Part shown: positions 16,457 to 24,467 of the stretch, piece by piece
Numbering within the stretch: position 1 is the stretch's first letter
Layout: the number at the start of each line of letters is the position of its first letter
Assembly (NCBI GenBank): GCA_964577715.1
Contig: CAZOAA010000016.1
Coordinates: forward strand, 1 to 35,841
Origin: SUP05 sp964577715
Lineage (GTDB): Bacteria; Pseudomonadota; Gammaproteobacteria; PS1; Pseudothioglobaceae
Direction of reading: 5' to 3'
DNA length: 35,841 bases
Program-made: the position numbers and the translations under genes
Notes under the pieces: model-generated
What the model saw: the letters and a program-made list of their open reading frames with translations, nothing else
Database searches by the model: none
Told to the model about the DNA's origin: nothing

Positions 16457-16658
16457 TATTACTGCTAACTTACTTTTTCTATATATAAATTGGACTTAAT
16501 GTTGTGAGATCCACATTTTGAGGAAAATTATGAAACTTACATTTTTTATAACTATAAGAAACCACAACACTAAGAATTCACATTCTACAGTAAATTTCAC
16601 TATGAACTATAGTTTTTATTTTTTAAGTTAAACTAATTAGAGTGTAAAATTATATTAG

Positions 16659-17267
16659 ATGAAAAAAATAGTGGTAATTTTTGCGAATTCAGTTAAGTTT
16701 AATAATCATTGTGTGGCCGGAAAAGATATTTTGACTAAACAGTGGATAAGGCCTGTTTCTACAAGGGAGGGAGCAGAGTTATCTGATAAGCAAGTTAAAT
16801 ATGTAAACCCCATGGGAAGATTTACAGTCAAGCCATTACAAAAGATAGAGATTGGTTTTTCAGAGAAAGCATCTATCTTGCATCAGCCAGAAAACCACGT
16901 TATAAACGAGGATGAATGGGTTCAAAGATACAATATTAATATAGATGAAATTGAGGAATATTTGGATACCCCTAATGATCTATGGGGGTGTGCTGACTCT
17001 ATAGATTCTACTTCTGTTAGAGATGGAAATGTAGTTATAAAACAGTCTTTATATTTAGTTAGAGTTTCGAATGTTGAGTTGTACACAAGAGAATATGATG
17101 GCAAGCTTAGAAGAAGGGTGTCGTTTGAATATAATGGTATAGAATATGACCTTTCAGTAACAGACCCGAATTTTGATAATATTTTGAATCATAATAATGT
17201 TTTATGTATTAGTTTGGGGGGAGAATACAATTCAAGACACTATAAAATTGTTGCAGCTATTTTGTAA
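16659..17267 (+). CDS. Dual-OB-domain-like protein of a three-gene accessory cassette
   Basis: A 202-residue soluble protein of unknown function. It opens with a beta strand KKIVVIFANSVKFNNHCVAGKD, then QWIRPVS, a QPENHVI segment near residue 75, and late strands SLYLVRVSNVELYT, YDLSVTDPNF and LCISLGGEY...YKIVAAIL. This order resembles proteins I know as dual-OB-containing (DuOB), a presumed nucleic-acid- or nucleotide-binding family found in conflict-type operons; the match is from memory. No Shine-Dalgarno is visible; TAAAAT 9 bases before the ATG would make the mRNA nearly leaderless. Codon use (ATA, AGA, AGG) is more AT-rich than the flanking housekeeping genes. The DUF488 gene follows directly. 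Confidence 0.7.
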   Translation: MKKIVVIFANSVKFNNHCVAGKDILTKQWIRPVSTREGAELSDKQVKYVNPMGRFTVKPLQKIEIGFSEKASILHQPENHVINEDEWVQRYNINIDEIEEYLDTPNDLWGCADSIDSTSVRDGNVVIKQSLYLVRVSNVELYTREYDGKLRRRVSFEYNGIEYDLSVTDPNFDNILNHNNVLCISLGGEYNSRHYKIVAAIL

Positions 17268-17300
17268 GTGGTTAATATAAACTTATATGGAAAAAATATT

Positions 17301-17741
17301 ATGAAAATATCAACAATAGGTTTTACACAAAAAAATGCCGAAAGATTTTTCTCTCTTATTGGTGCTGAAAATATTAAAACTTTAATAGATGTTCGCTTGA
17401 ATAATGTCTCTCAACTTTCTGGTTTTGCTAAAAGAGATGACCTGAAGTTTTTGCTAAAAGAGTTATGTAACGTTGAATATGTACATGATTTAGACCTTGC
17501 CCCAACTAAAGAAATGTTTAATGCTTATAAAAAAGGCGATGATAGCTGGGAAAAGTATGAAAATAATTTTTTAAATTTAATGTCAAAGAGAAATATAGAA
17601 AGATCTATAAAACCTCAGATATTAGACAATGGATGTCTATTATGTAGCGAACATGAACCACATTTTTGTCACAGAAGGTTAGTTGTGGACTACTTGAATA
17701 ATTGTACAGATTTTGATTTAAAAGTTAAACATCTTCTTTAA
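17301..17741 (+). CDS. DUF488 family protein
   Basis: A 146-residue protein with the full DUF488 pattern: ISTIGFTQKNAERFF at the start, LIDVRLNNVSQLSGFAKRDDL, YVHDLDLAPTKEMFNAYK, and the C-terminal LLCSEHEPHFCHRRLVVDYL with C115, E117, C123 and H124. No activity is established for the family to my knowledge; the Cys/Cys-His motif suggests a metal site or redox-active thiols. I start at the ATG at 17301, just before the conserved TIGF strand, rather than the GTG at 17268, which has no ribosome-binding site and adds 11 unrelated residues. Only 4 bases separate it from the next gene. Confidence 0.87.
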   Translation: MKISTIGFTQKNAERFFSLIGAENIKTLIDVRLNNVSQLSGFAKRDDLKFLLKELCNVEYVHDLDLAPTKEMFNAYKKGDDSWEKYENNFLNLMSKRNIERSIKPQILDNGCLLCSEHEPHFCHRRLVVDYLNNCTDFDLKVKHLL

Positions 17742-17745
17742 AAAA

Positions 17746-18348
17746 ATGAAGAGAGTTTTAGTTTTATACCCTGAGCTCTTTAAGTCGTATTCAAAATTTT
17801 GTAGAAAACTCTCAAAAATTTTATCAAATTTTTATGAATATACGCTTGTAAGTAACTTGGATCCAAACAGTTTCATATCCTCTTATTGTAAAAAGAATTT
17901 GTGTGATTATGAATTATCAAATATAGATATGAGTGAGCTTAATGTGTCTCATGTTATTGTATTTGATGATGGTGAGGAATTCTCAGAGGAGGTGAAATTA
18001 ATAAAAGATAAAAACATACCGATTAGAGTTATTGATATACTAATTACACGAGTTATAAATATAAAAAAAGACGTTCAATATAAAGGGTTAAAAAGTACTA
18101 AAAGTTATGAATATATTGGTAGAGGTTCATATTGGGGAAATCCATACTCCATGTTTGAAGATGGAGACGATCGTGAGGAGGTTATTAGAAAATATAAGTA
18201 CGATTTTGACTATAACAAGTTTCCCAAAAAAGAAAAATCTGAAGTATATAAACTTGCAGGTAAAAGGTTAGGATGTTTTTGTAAGCCACAGTGTTGTCAT
18301 GGGGATGTGTTGGCTAATTTTTTAAACCAATGGGATGATAAAAAATAA
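17746..18348 (+). CDS. SLOG-like domain fused to DUF4326
   Basis: A 200-residue protein of two parts. Residues 1 to about 105 look Rossmann-like (KRVLVLYPEL, then HVIVFDDGEEFSEEVKLIKDKNIPIRVID), similar in layout to SLOG domains that bind nucleotides or nucleic-acid-derived ligands; this part is inferred. Residues about 118-200 are clear DUF4326: YIGRGSYWGNPY (G125-P133), a REEVIRKYKYDF helix, and KRLGCFCKPQCCHGDVLANFL with C177, C179, C183, C184 and H185. No reaction is known to me. Third gene of the cassette. No Shine-Dalgarno is obvious, so translation may depend on coupling to the DUF488 gene. Confidence 0.78.
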   Translation: MKRVLVLYPELFKSYSKFCRKLSKILSNFYEYTLVSNLDPNSFISSYCKKNLCDYELSNIDMSELNVSHVIVFDDGEEFSEEVKLIKDKNIPIRVIDILITRVINIKKDVQYKGLKSTKSYEYIGRGSYWGNPYSMFEDGDDREEVIRKYKYDFDYNKFPKKEKSEVYKLAGKRLGCFCKPQCCHGDVLANFLNQWDDKK

Positions 18349-18364
18349 ATAGATTATTTTTTAT
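18338..18364. terminator. Weak AT-only hairpin at the end of the cassette
   Basis: ATAAAAAATAA and TTATTTTTTAT are perfect complements around loop ATAGA, overlapping the stop codon of the DUF4326 gene. All pairs are A-T, so the stem is weak. It may end the cassette transcript, or be chance in AT-rich DNA. Confidence 0.3.
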
Positions 18365-18426
18365 TTGAAAATACAACTTAATTTTCCATTCATAAAATGA
18401 AAAAATTTATTTTTTAAAGCTATTTA

Positions 18427-21400
18427 ATGCCTAATACTGAATTTGTTCATCTACATTGCCATAGTGAATATTCTGTTAAGAATAGCTTAATACGCATTCC
18501 AAAACTTATTGATCGTGCAAAAGAATTAGGCATGAGCGCTGTTGCGTTGACTGATGTAGGCAACCTTTTTGCAGCGGTAAAATTCTATCAAAAAGCCAAA
18601 TCCAGTGGCATTAAGCCTATTTTTGGCGCTGAACTTACAATCAAAGACGACACGCAAGATTATTCAGTATTGTTATTATGTCAAAATCGCCAAGGGTATT
18701 TAAATCTGTCTGAGTTAATTTCCCTATCTTATTTGAAAGGGCAAAGTATCGAAGGAGTGGTAATCACTCAAGAGCAGTTAGTGAAGTACCATGAAGGGTT
18801 GATTATGATTGCCACAGCAATTCGTAGTAATATTGCACGCGATCTAATTAGCAATAAAGTGCCTGAGGCGAGAGATAAGGCAAAGTTTTGGCTGTCAATT
18901 TTTGCTGATCGTTTTTATTTAGGTGTTCAAAGAACAGGGCGAATTCACGACGAAAAACACCTGCATCTTTGTGTTGAGCTCGGTACTGAATTAGATATTC
19001 CGCTGGTTGCTACAAATGATGTTGAGTTTTTAGTTAGTGATGATTATCAAGCACATGAGGCCAGGATATGTATTTCACAAGGGTTGCTTTTGGATGATAC
19101 ACGCCGTGAAAAACACTATAGTGATGAACAATATTTAAAATCAGCTGACCAAATGGGCAAATTATTTGCTGATTTGCCACAGTTGTTAACCAACAGTGTT
19201 GAAATTTCAAAACGCTGTAATTTACATTTTGAGCTTTATCAAAAGAACTATTTGCCGGTTTTTCCAATTCCTGATGATTTAACGATAGCGCAGTTTTTTT
19301 CTAAAGAATCTGAAGCTGGTTTAGATAAGCGCTTAGAAGGAGTTAAGGTTGATCGAAAAGTTTATGATGATCGTCTGGCGTTTGAAATCTCAGTGATTAT
19401 TCAAATGGACTTTCCAGGTTATTTTTTAATCGTGGCCGATTTTATAAAATGGTCTAAAGACAATGGTATTCCAGTTGGGCCTGGGCGTGGCTCTGGTGCT
19501 GGATCTTTGGTGGCTTATGCGCTAGGCATTACTAATGTTGATCCAATTAAGCATGAATTACTCTTTGAGCGTTTTTTAAACCCTGAGCGTGTATCCATGC
19601 CAGATTTTGATGTTGATTTTTGTACTGATCGCCGTGATGAAGTGATTGCTTATGTATCTAAAAAATATGGCGCTGAAAAAGTATCACAAATTATTACTTA
19701 CGGAAAGATGGCGGCGAAAGGTGTTGTACGTGACGTAGGTCGCGTTTTAGGGCATCCTTATGGTTTTAGTGACCGGATATCTAAATCAATCCCAAATGAT
19801 CTAAAAATGACTCTAGATTTGGCATTGGTAGAGTCCGAAGAATTAAAACAAAGGTATGATGCCGAAGAAAGTGTCGGTACGCTAATTGATTTATCGTTAG
19901 AGTTGGAAGGCTTGGTGCGCAATGTTGGTACTCATGCCGGTGGTGTGTTGATTGCACCCAGTAAGATTAGTGATTTTTGCCCAATTTACAAAGGGCCTGA
20001 TCAGTCCGATGGTGTGGTTTCTCAATTTGACATGAAAGATGTTGAGGCATTAGGGCTGGTTAAATTTGATTTTTTAGGGTTGTCAAACCTAACGGTTATC
20101 GATAAGACCGTTAAGCTTATTCATGCGAAAAGCCTAAGCGATGAACCGATTGATATTGATACTTTATCACTAGATGATAAAGCTGTATATAAGCTTTTGC
20201 AACGTTGTGATACCACGGGTATTTTCCAGCTGGAATCTGACGGTATGCGTGGTTATTTGAAAAAACTTCAAGCCGACAGCTTTGAAGATATTGTTGCTAT
20301 GTTGGCACTTTACCGACCTGGCCCACTTGATTCTGGAATGGTGGACAACTACATTAATGTAAAACATGGTGCAGACCCTGAATATCCACATCCAATGCTT
20401 GAAGAAATTCTCAAACCTACTAATGGAGTGTTTTTGTATCAAGAACAGGTTATGAAATCTGCTCAAGTAATGGCAGGTTACTCATTAGGTGGGGCAGATT
20501 TATTACGCCGAGCGATGGGTAAAAAGATTGCAGAAGAGATGGATGCACAACGCGATGTGTTTGTTAAAGGCGCAGCTAAGAAAAAAATCAACAAACAAAA
20601 AGCCAACGAGATTTTTGATTTAATTGATAAGTTTTCAGGCTATGGATTTAATAAATCACACTCTGTAGCATATGCTTATATTTCATTTCAAACAGCATGG
20701 CTTAAAGCGCACTATCCAGCGGCATTTATGGCATCAGTATTGTCAGATAAGATGGATGATACCGATAAGATTGCCTTTACTGTTAATGAAGTGCAAAATA
20801 TGGGTTTGGCTGTTAATGGGCCAAATGTTTGTGAGTCAGACTATGAGTTTAGTATTCAAGATGATAAAACCATTATTTATGGATTGGGTGCTATTAAAGG
20901 TGTAGGGAAGGCGCTTGTACAGGCTTTAGTGGAAGAGCGAAATTCTGCTGGCGAGTACCAAGATTTCTTTGATTTTTGTATGCGTATTGAGAAAAAATCA
21001 CTTAATAAAAGAGCAATTGAGGCATTGATATATAGTGGTGCTTTTGATGTATTTGGCGTTGATAGAGCAAGTTTATTTGAAACCTATCCAAAAGCGTTAA
21101 AACAGGCAGAACAAAAACAAAATGACCAATCTAGCGGACAAAGTACTTTATTTGGAAACTTGAAAGAGCATACAGAGTATGAGCCTAGTTATGTATCTTG
21201 TCCAAGTTTTCCATTTAAGAAAAGACTACAATTAGAAAAAAGTGTGATGGGCTATTATTTTTATGACCATCCTACTGATGAATATAAAAATGATATAAGC
21301 AAAATTGAAGCCACACTTCCTCAAGACATGATTTTTAGAAACAATAAAGATGTTCGGGTGCTGGCTTTGATTTCAGAATTACGTTATATCACCACCAAAA

Positions 21401-21837
21401 ATGGCGATCAAATGGCTAATGTTGTGCTTGAAGATGGCGCTAGAAAAATAAATGCTGTTATTTTCCCAAGAACATTAAACACTGTTAGTGAGCGATTAAT
21501 TGTTAATGAGATTGTTGTGGTTTCTGGCAAAGTTAAAAAGAATAAAAATTTTGGCGATGATTATCAAGTGATCATCGATGGTATTGATACTTTTGATAGC
21601 TTTTTTAAGAGTGTTGATATTAAACTTAATGTCCAACATCAAACACTCTTGGGGCAATTGTCTAATATTCTATATGAGCATCATGGCAGGTGCCCAGTTA
21701 AACTGATTTATCAAGATGATAACCTTGAAGGAGAGCTATCCCTTCCAAAGGATTATTTTGTTTCGCCCAAGATACAACTCAGTAAGGCGCTTGATGAGTT
21801 ATTAGGTGAAAAAATGAGTGAAATTAAAGCCTATTGA
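18427..21837 (+). CDS. dnaE: DNA polymerase III subunit alpha
   Basis: The replicative polymerase catalytic subunit. At 1136 residues it is close to E. coli DnaE (1160). The N-terminal PHP domain begins FVHLHCHSEYSV and reads ALTDVGNLF where active PHP nucleases keep more metal ligands. The C-family polymerase core has GPGRGSGAGSLVAYALGIT, PDFDVDF with D395 and D397, and the third catalytic Asp D548 in GLVKFDFLGL. The helix-hairpin-helix (LGAIKGVGKALVQALV) and OB fold near 960-1050 follow. No strong Shine-Dalgarno is seen before the ATG. The last 7 bases overlap the convergent comEC. Confidence 0.97.
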   Translation: MPNTEFVHLHCHSEYSVKNSLIRIPKLIDRAKELGMSAVALTDVGNLFAAVKFYQKAKSSGIKPIFGAELTIKDDTQDYSVLLLCQNRQGYLNLSELISLSYLKGQSIEGVVITQEQLVKYHEGLIMIATAIRSNIARDLISNKVPEARDKAKFWLSIFADRFYLGVQRTGRIHDEKHLHLCVELGTELDIPLVATNDVEFLVSDDYQAHEARICISQGLLLDDTRREKHYSDEQYLKSADQMGKLFADLPQLLTNSVEISKRCNLHFELYQKNYLPVFPIPDDLTIAQFFSKESEAGLDKRLEGVKVDRKVYDDRLAFEISVIIQMDFPGYFLIVADFIKWSKDNGIPVGPGRGSGAGSLVAYALGITNVDPIKHELLFERFLNPERVSMPDFDVDFCTDRRDEVIAYVSKKYGAEKVSQIITYGKMAAKGVVRDVGRVLGHPYGFSDRISKSIPNDLKMTLDLALVESEELKQRYDAEESVGTLIDLSLELEGLVRNVGTHAGGVLIAPSKISDFCPIYKGPDQSDGVVSQFDMKDVEALGLVKFDFLGLSNLTVIDKTVKLIHAKSLSDEPIDIDTLSLDDKAVYKLLQRCDTTGIFQLESDGMRGYLKKLQADSFEDIVAMLALYRPGPLDSGMVDNYINVKHGADPEYPHPMLEEILKPTNGVFLYQEQVMKSAQVMAGYSLGGADLLRRAMGKKIAEEMDAQRDVFVKGAAKKKINKQKANEIFDLIDKFSGYGFNKSHSVAYAYISFQTAWLKAHYPAAFMASVLSDKMDDTDKIAFTVNEVQNMGLAVNGPNVCESDYEFSIQDDKTIIYGLGAIKGVGKALVQALVEERNSAGEYQDFFDFCMRIEKKSLNKRAIEALIYSGAFDVFGVDRASLFETYPKALKQAEQKQNDQSSGQSTLFGNLKEHTEYEPSYVSCPSFPFKKRLQLEKSVMGYYFYDHPTDEYKNDISKIEATLPQDMIFRNNKDVRVLALISELRYITTKNGDQMANVVLEDGARKINAVIFPRTLNTVSERLIVNEIVVVSGKVKKNKNFGDDYQVIIDGIDTFDSFFKSVDIKLNVQHQTLLGQLSNILYEHHGRCPVKLIYQDDNLEGELSLPKDYFVSPKIQLSKALDELLGEKMSEIKAY

Positions 21838-24122
21838 GTTGTTTCACATTGGCGCATATAAAAACGCTGATGCTTCTTTCTGTATTGATCAATTGTAATT
21901 TTATCATCTAGTTTAATATCTATTTGTCCAGCACAGCTAGTGTTAATAATATTAATATGATTGTTTTTATATCGTTCAGTAGTTATTGTTGCCGGATGGT
22001 GAAACCGATTTTTAAAGCCACTAGATATTACGACAGTTTGAGGGGATACTGCACGGATAAATGCACTTGTAGAGGATGTTTTGCTGCCGTGATGTGGTGC
22101 AAGCATAACATTTGATAAGAGTCTGCTTGCATGATTTTTGATTAAATATTTTTCTGCTTTTCTCTCAATATCACCAGTGAGCAACACTGAATAATTTTGA
22201 TTAGAAACCTTGAGTACGCATGAAGCATTGTTGCTTTTAAAGTTGCTACCCTGATCAGGGTTTAGGATTTCAAATAATATACCGTCCCATTGCCATGATT
22301 GAGAGGATTCGCAATTTGTAGAAGGTTGGCTAATTTTATGCGGTACTGAAGTGAGTATTTCCTGTGTTTTAAATTTACTTAAAACACTTTTTAATCCACC
22401 AATATGATCATTATCACCGTGTGAGATAATAATTTTATCTAGGAAATTAATTTTCTTATTTCTAAGATAAGGGTTGATGACACTCTCTCCCATATTAAAT
22501 CCAGATGGGTAAGCTGCGCCAGTATCAAACAACAAAGTGTGCCCCTTGGTTTGTACAACTATAGACAACCCTTGACCAACATCTAAAACAGTAATCAGTG
22601 CGGAGTTTTGCTCTAATTTTGGCGAGGGCGAGAACAGTATTAATAATAGTATTGGTAAAGATATTTTTCTTAGTTTGAGTTCTTTTGGCAATATGGTAAT
22701 AACAACAGCGGTAATTAGCAAAATCAAATCAACACTAGTGCTTTGTGCGTAATACCACTGATTAAAGCTAAAATTTTGTAAGAATTCTAATAAATAAGAC
22801 AATATGACTAAAGATTGGTTACTAATCTCAAAGCTAAAGTGAGCGAGAGTATCGGCTCCAATTAAAGCAAGCAATGCGCCAATTAGCGATACAGGTGTTG
22901 TGATAAAACTAAAAATAGGAATGGCTATTAGGTTGGCAATAGGGGAGAGTATTGAGCCTGAGCTAAAAAACCAAGCAATCAGTGGTATGGTTGCAAGTGT
23001 AATCAGAAGCTGAATATATATCAGCCGGTAAAGCCAAGACTTATCTTTATGCGTACCTACGCCGTAAATAATAACCGCAACAACATAAAACGATAACCAA
23101 AAACCAACACTAAAGATACTAACAGGATTGTAGATAAGCGTTAGAAATAAAGCAACACCATAGAGTTGCCATACATTGTGATGACGCCTTAATATAATAG
23201 AGATAAAAACCACACTGGCCATAATAAATGCACGACCTGTGGGAATAGAAAAACCTGCAATAAGTGCATATATAAGTGCAGCTGCAATGCCAAAATAGCC
23301 GCCCATTACTTGAGCAGGAATGCGTAATGCACAAAAACTACAACGCCTCCAAATAAAAGCGCTTAATAAATATATCAGACCAGATATAAGACCAATATGA
23401 AGTCCAGAGATAACACTTAAGTGTGTGGTATTGGTAGACTGGAATAATTTCCAGTGCAAATCAGTAATTAAAGATCGATCGCCAATAATTAGCGCATTAA
23501 TAACACCGCCGAAGGATAAATCTTTTAAAAAATACTGCAGGTGTTGACGTGTATCTTGGCGCAATCGATCAATTAATGGTTTGCTATTGGGTGTTAAATA
23601 TTGGTTTGATTCAGATGATCTAACGTAGCCTGTTGCACTAATTTGTTTATAAAATAGCCATTTTTCATAATCAAAACCGCCTAGGTTTTGATAACCGTTG
23701 TTGTGCTTAAGTTTGACTAATAATTGCCAAGTATCGCCTGTGTTTAATTTTTTAGAATGATCGCCATACCAGGATAATTTAAGACGTGCTTTAAAAGGTT
23801 TTTCAGATTCAAAAATAAATTTAGTTTTCTTAGGTGTTTGTTCTGGTAATTGTGAAATTTTCCCCTGAATAAGAATTGGCTTATTAAGATAATTATCAGA
23901 AACTTGGGCACTGATAATTTGATGTGAAAACCATCCCATCCAGGCAAAACCCAGTAGAAAAATGGCGATATTTAATAGAAGTGATTTATAGCGTCTAAAA
24001 AAGGCAAAAAATAGCAAAATTATTGCTAAAAATAAACCCCATTCAAAAATTGAAATATCAAGGGTATTTTTGAGCGAAAAAACAACAATTCCAAATAGGA
24101 AATTTAGGGCATAAATTAGCAT
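21831..24122 (-). CDS. comEC: ComEC/Rec2 competence DNA-uptake channel
   Basis: ComEC imports one strand of transforming DNA across the inner membrane. The 763 residues have three parts: N-terminal membrane anchors with an OB-like segment (to about 190), the polytopic competence domain (about 200-480) with the signature VISGLHIGLISGLIYL, and a metallo-beta-lactamase-like domain with VLDVGQGLSIVV and the metal motif H568-G-D-N-D-H573-I-G-G. This full form is the gammaproteobacterial type. No Shine-Dalgarno precedes the ATG. A perfect palindrome lies 33 bases upstream. Its presence suggests natural transformation may still work, if pilus and DprA genes exist elsewhere. Confidence 0.95.
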   Translation of the reverse strand: MLIYALNFLFGIVVFSLKNTLDISIFEWGLFLAIILLFFAFFRRYKSLLLNIAIFLLGFAWMGWFSHQIISAQVSDNYLNKPILIQGKISQLPEQTPKKTKFIFESEKPFKARLKLSWYGDHSKKLNTGDTWQLLVKLKHNNGYQNLGGFDYEKWLFYKQISATGYVRSSESNQYLTPNSKPLIDRLRQDTRQHLQYFLKDLSFGGVINALIIGDRSLITDLHWKLFQSTNTTHLSVISGLHIGLISGLIYLLSAFIWRRCSFCALRIPAQVMGGYFGIAAALIYALIAGFSIPTGRAFIMASVVFISIILRRHHNVWQLYGVALFLTLIYNPVSIFSVGFWLSFYVVAVIIYGVGTHKDKSWLYRLIYIQLLITLATIPLIAWFFSSGSILSPIANLIAIPIFSFITTPVSLIGALLALIGADTLAHFSFEISNQSLVILSYLLEFLQNFSFNQWYYAQSTSVDLILLITAVVITILPKELKLRKISLPILLLILFSPSPKLEQNSALITVLDVGQGLSIVVQTKGHTLLFDTGAAYPSGFNMGESVINPYLRNKKINFLDKIIISHGDNDHIGGLKSVLSKFKTQEILTSVPHKISQPSTNCESSQSWQWDGILFEILNPDQGSNFKSNNASCVLKVSNQNYSVLLTGDIERKAEKYLIKNHASRLLSNVMLAPHHGSKTSSTSAFIRAVSPQTVVISSGFKNRFHHPATITTERYKNNHINIINTSCAGQIDIKLDDKITIDQYRKKHQRFYMRQCETTQ

Positions 24123-24154
24123 AAAAAGATAACTATATTGCTTGACTGTTGAAA

Positions 24155-24178
24155 ATCATAAAATTAGTATTTTATGAT
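24155..24178 (-). repeat. Perfect inverted repeat upstream of comEC
   Basis: ATCATAAAAT and ATTTTATGAT flank TAGT; GACT/AGTC outside them extends the symmetry imperfectly. It sits 33 bases before the comEC start. It could be a protein operator or a hairpin in the comEC leader; it lacks the clean T run of a terminator. Confidence 0.55.
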
Positions 24179-24396
24179 AGTCTAATATTTCGTGAAACAC
24201 TTGATTTAATACGTGGAACATGAAAAGTTATCCTCCAAATTGGAACTAGTTAAGTAAATGACCATATTCTAATATAAATAATTTTCATAAATATTCATAA
24301 GTTATTGATTTTTAATTAAAAATAATAAGTGATTATTTATTATTCAAAACCATAGAAAACCCCAATATATCGGTATTTTTGATGTTTTTTAACTAG

Positions 24397-24430
24397 ATAT
24401 TCACAGAGTTATCCACAATTTTGTGAGTAA
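24397..24430 (+). promoter_or_regulatory. Cluster of DnaA-box-like sites
   Basis: Three nonamers lie in 34 bases: ATATTCACA (24397-24405, eight of nine to TTATNCACA), TTATCCACA (24409-24417, perfect, within CAGAGTTATCCACA as in E. coli oriC R4) and the inverted TGTGAGTAA (24422-24430, eight of nine). AT-rich palindromes lie about 75 bases to the left. This resembles part of a replication origin or a DnaA-controlled site, but rplKAJL-rpoBC would then be transcribed head-on to replication, which is unusual. Confidence 0.4.
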
Positions 24431-24467
24431 CTCTACTAAGTGTTGATTTAACAATACTTTTGATTGT

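Larger units (their letters stand above)
24123..24467. other. Gene-free AT-rich stretch between comEC and coaBC
   Basis: These 345 bases have no convincing gene. They contain the comEC upstream region with a perfect inverted repeat (24155-24178), a self-complementary 16-base palindrome ATTTTTAATTAAAAAT (24308-24323), an AATAATAA/TTATTATT pairing around 24321-24345, and a cluster of DnaA-box-like nonamers near the coaBC end. Both flanking genes read leftward, so the comEC promoter should lie here. Confidence 0.6.

Noticed and set aside
16530..16631. A 33-codon frame (ATG after GAGGAAAATT) upstream of the cassette
   Set aside because: It has a plausible ribosome-binding site, but the product is low-complexity (Asn, Thr, Phe, Tyr), matches nothing I know, and such short frames are frequent by chance at this base composition.
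15984..18348. A complete integrative element with attachment sites
   Set aside because: No intact recombinase or transposase is present, no flanking direct repeats were found by eye, and no tRNA gene borders the island.
24397..24430. Calling this the chromosomal origin outright
   Set aside because: Only one nonamer is perfect, there is no dnaA, dnaN, mnmG or strand switch next to it, and the highly expressed rpoBC operon would run against the fork. Kept only as a candidate DnaA site.
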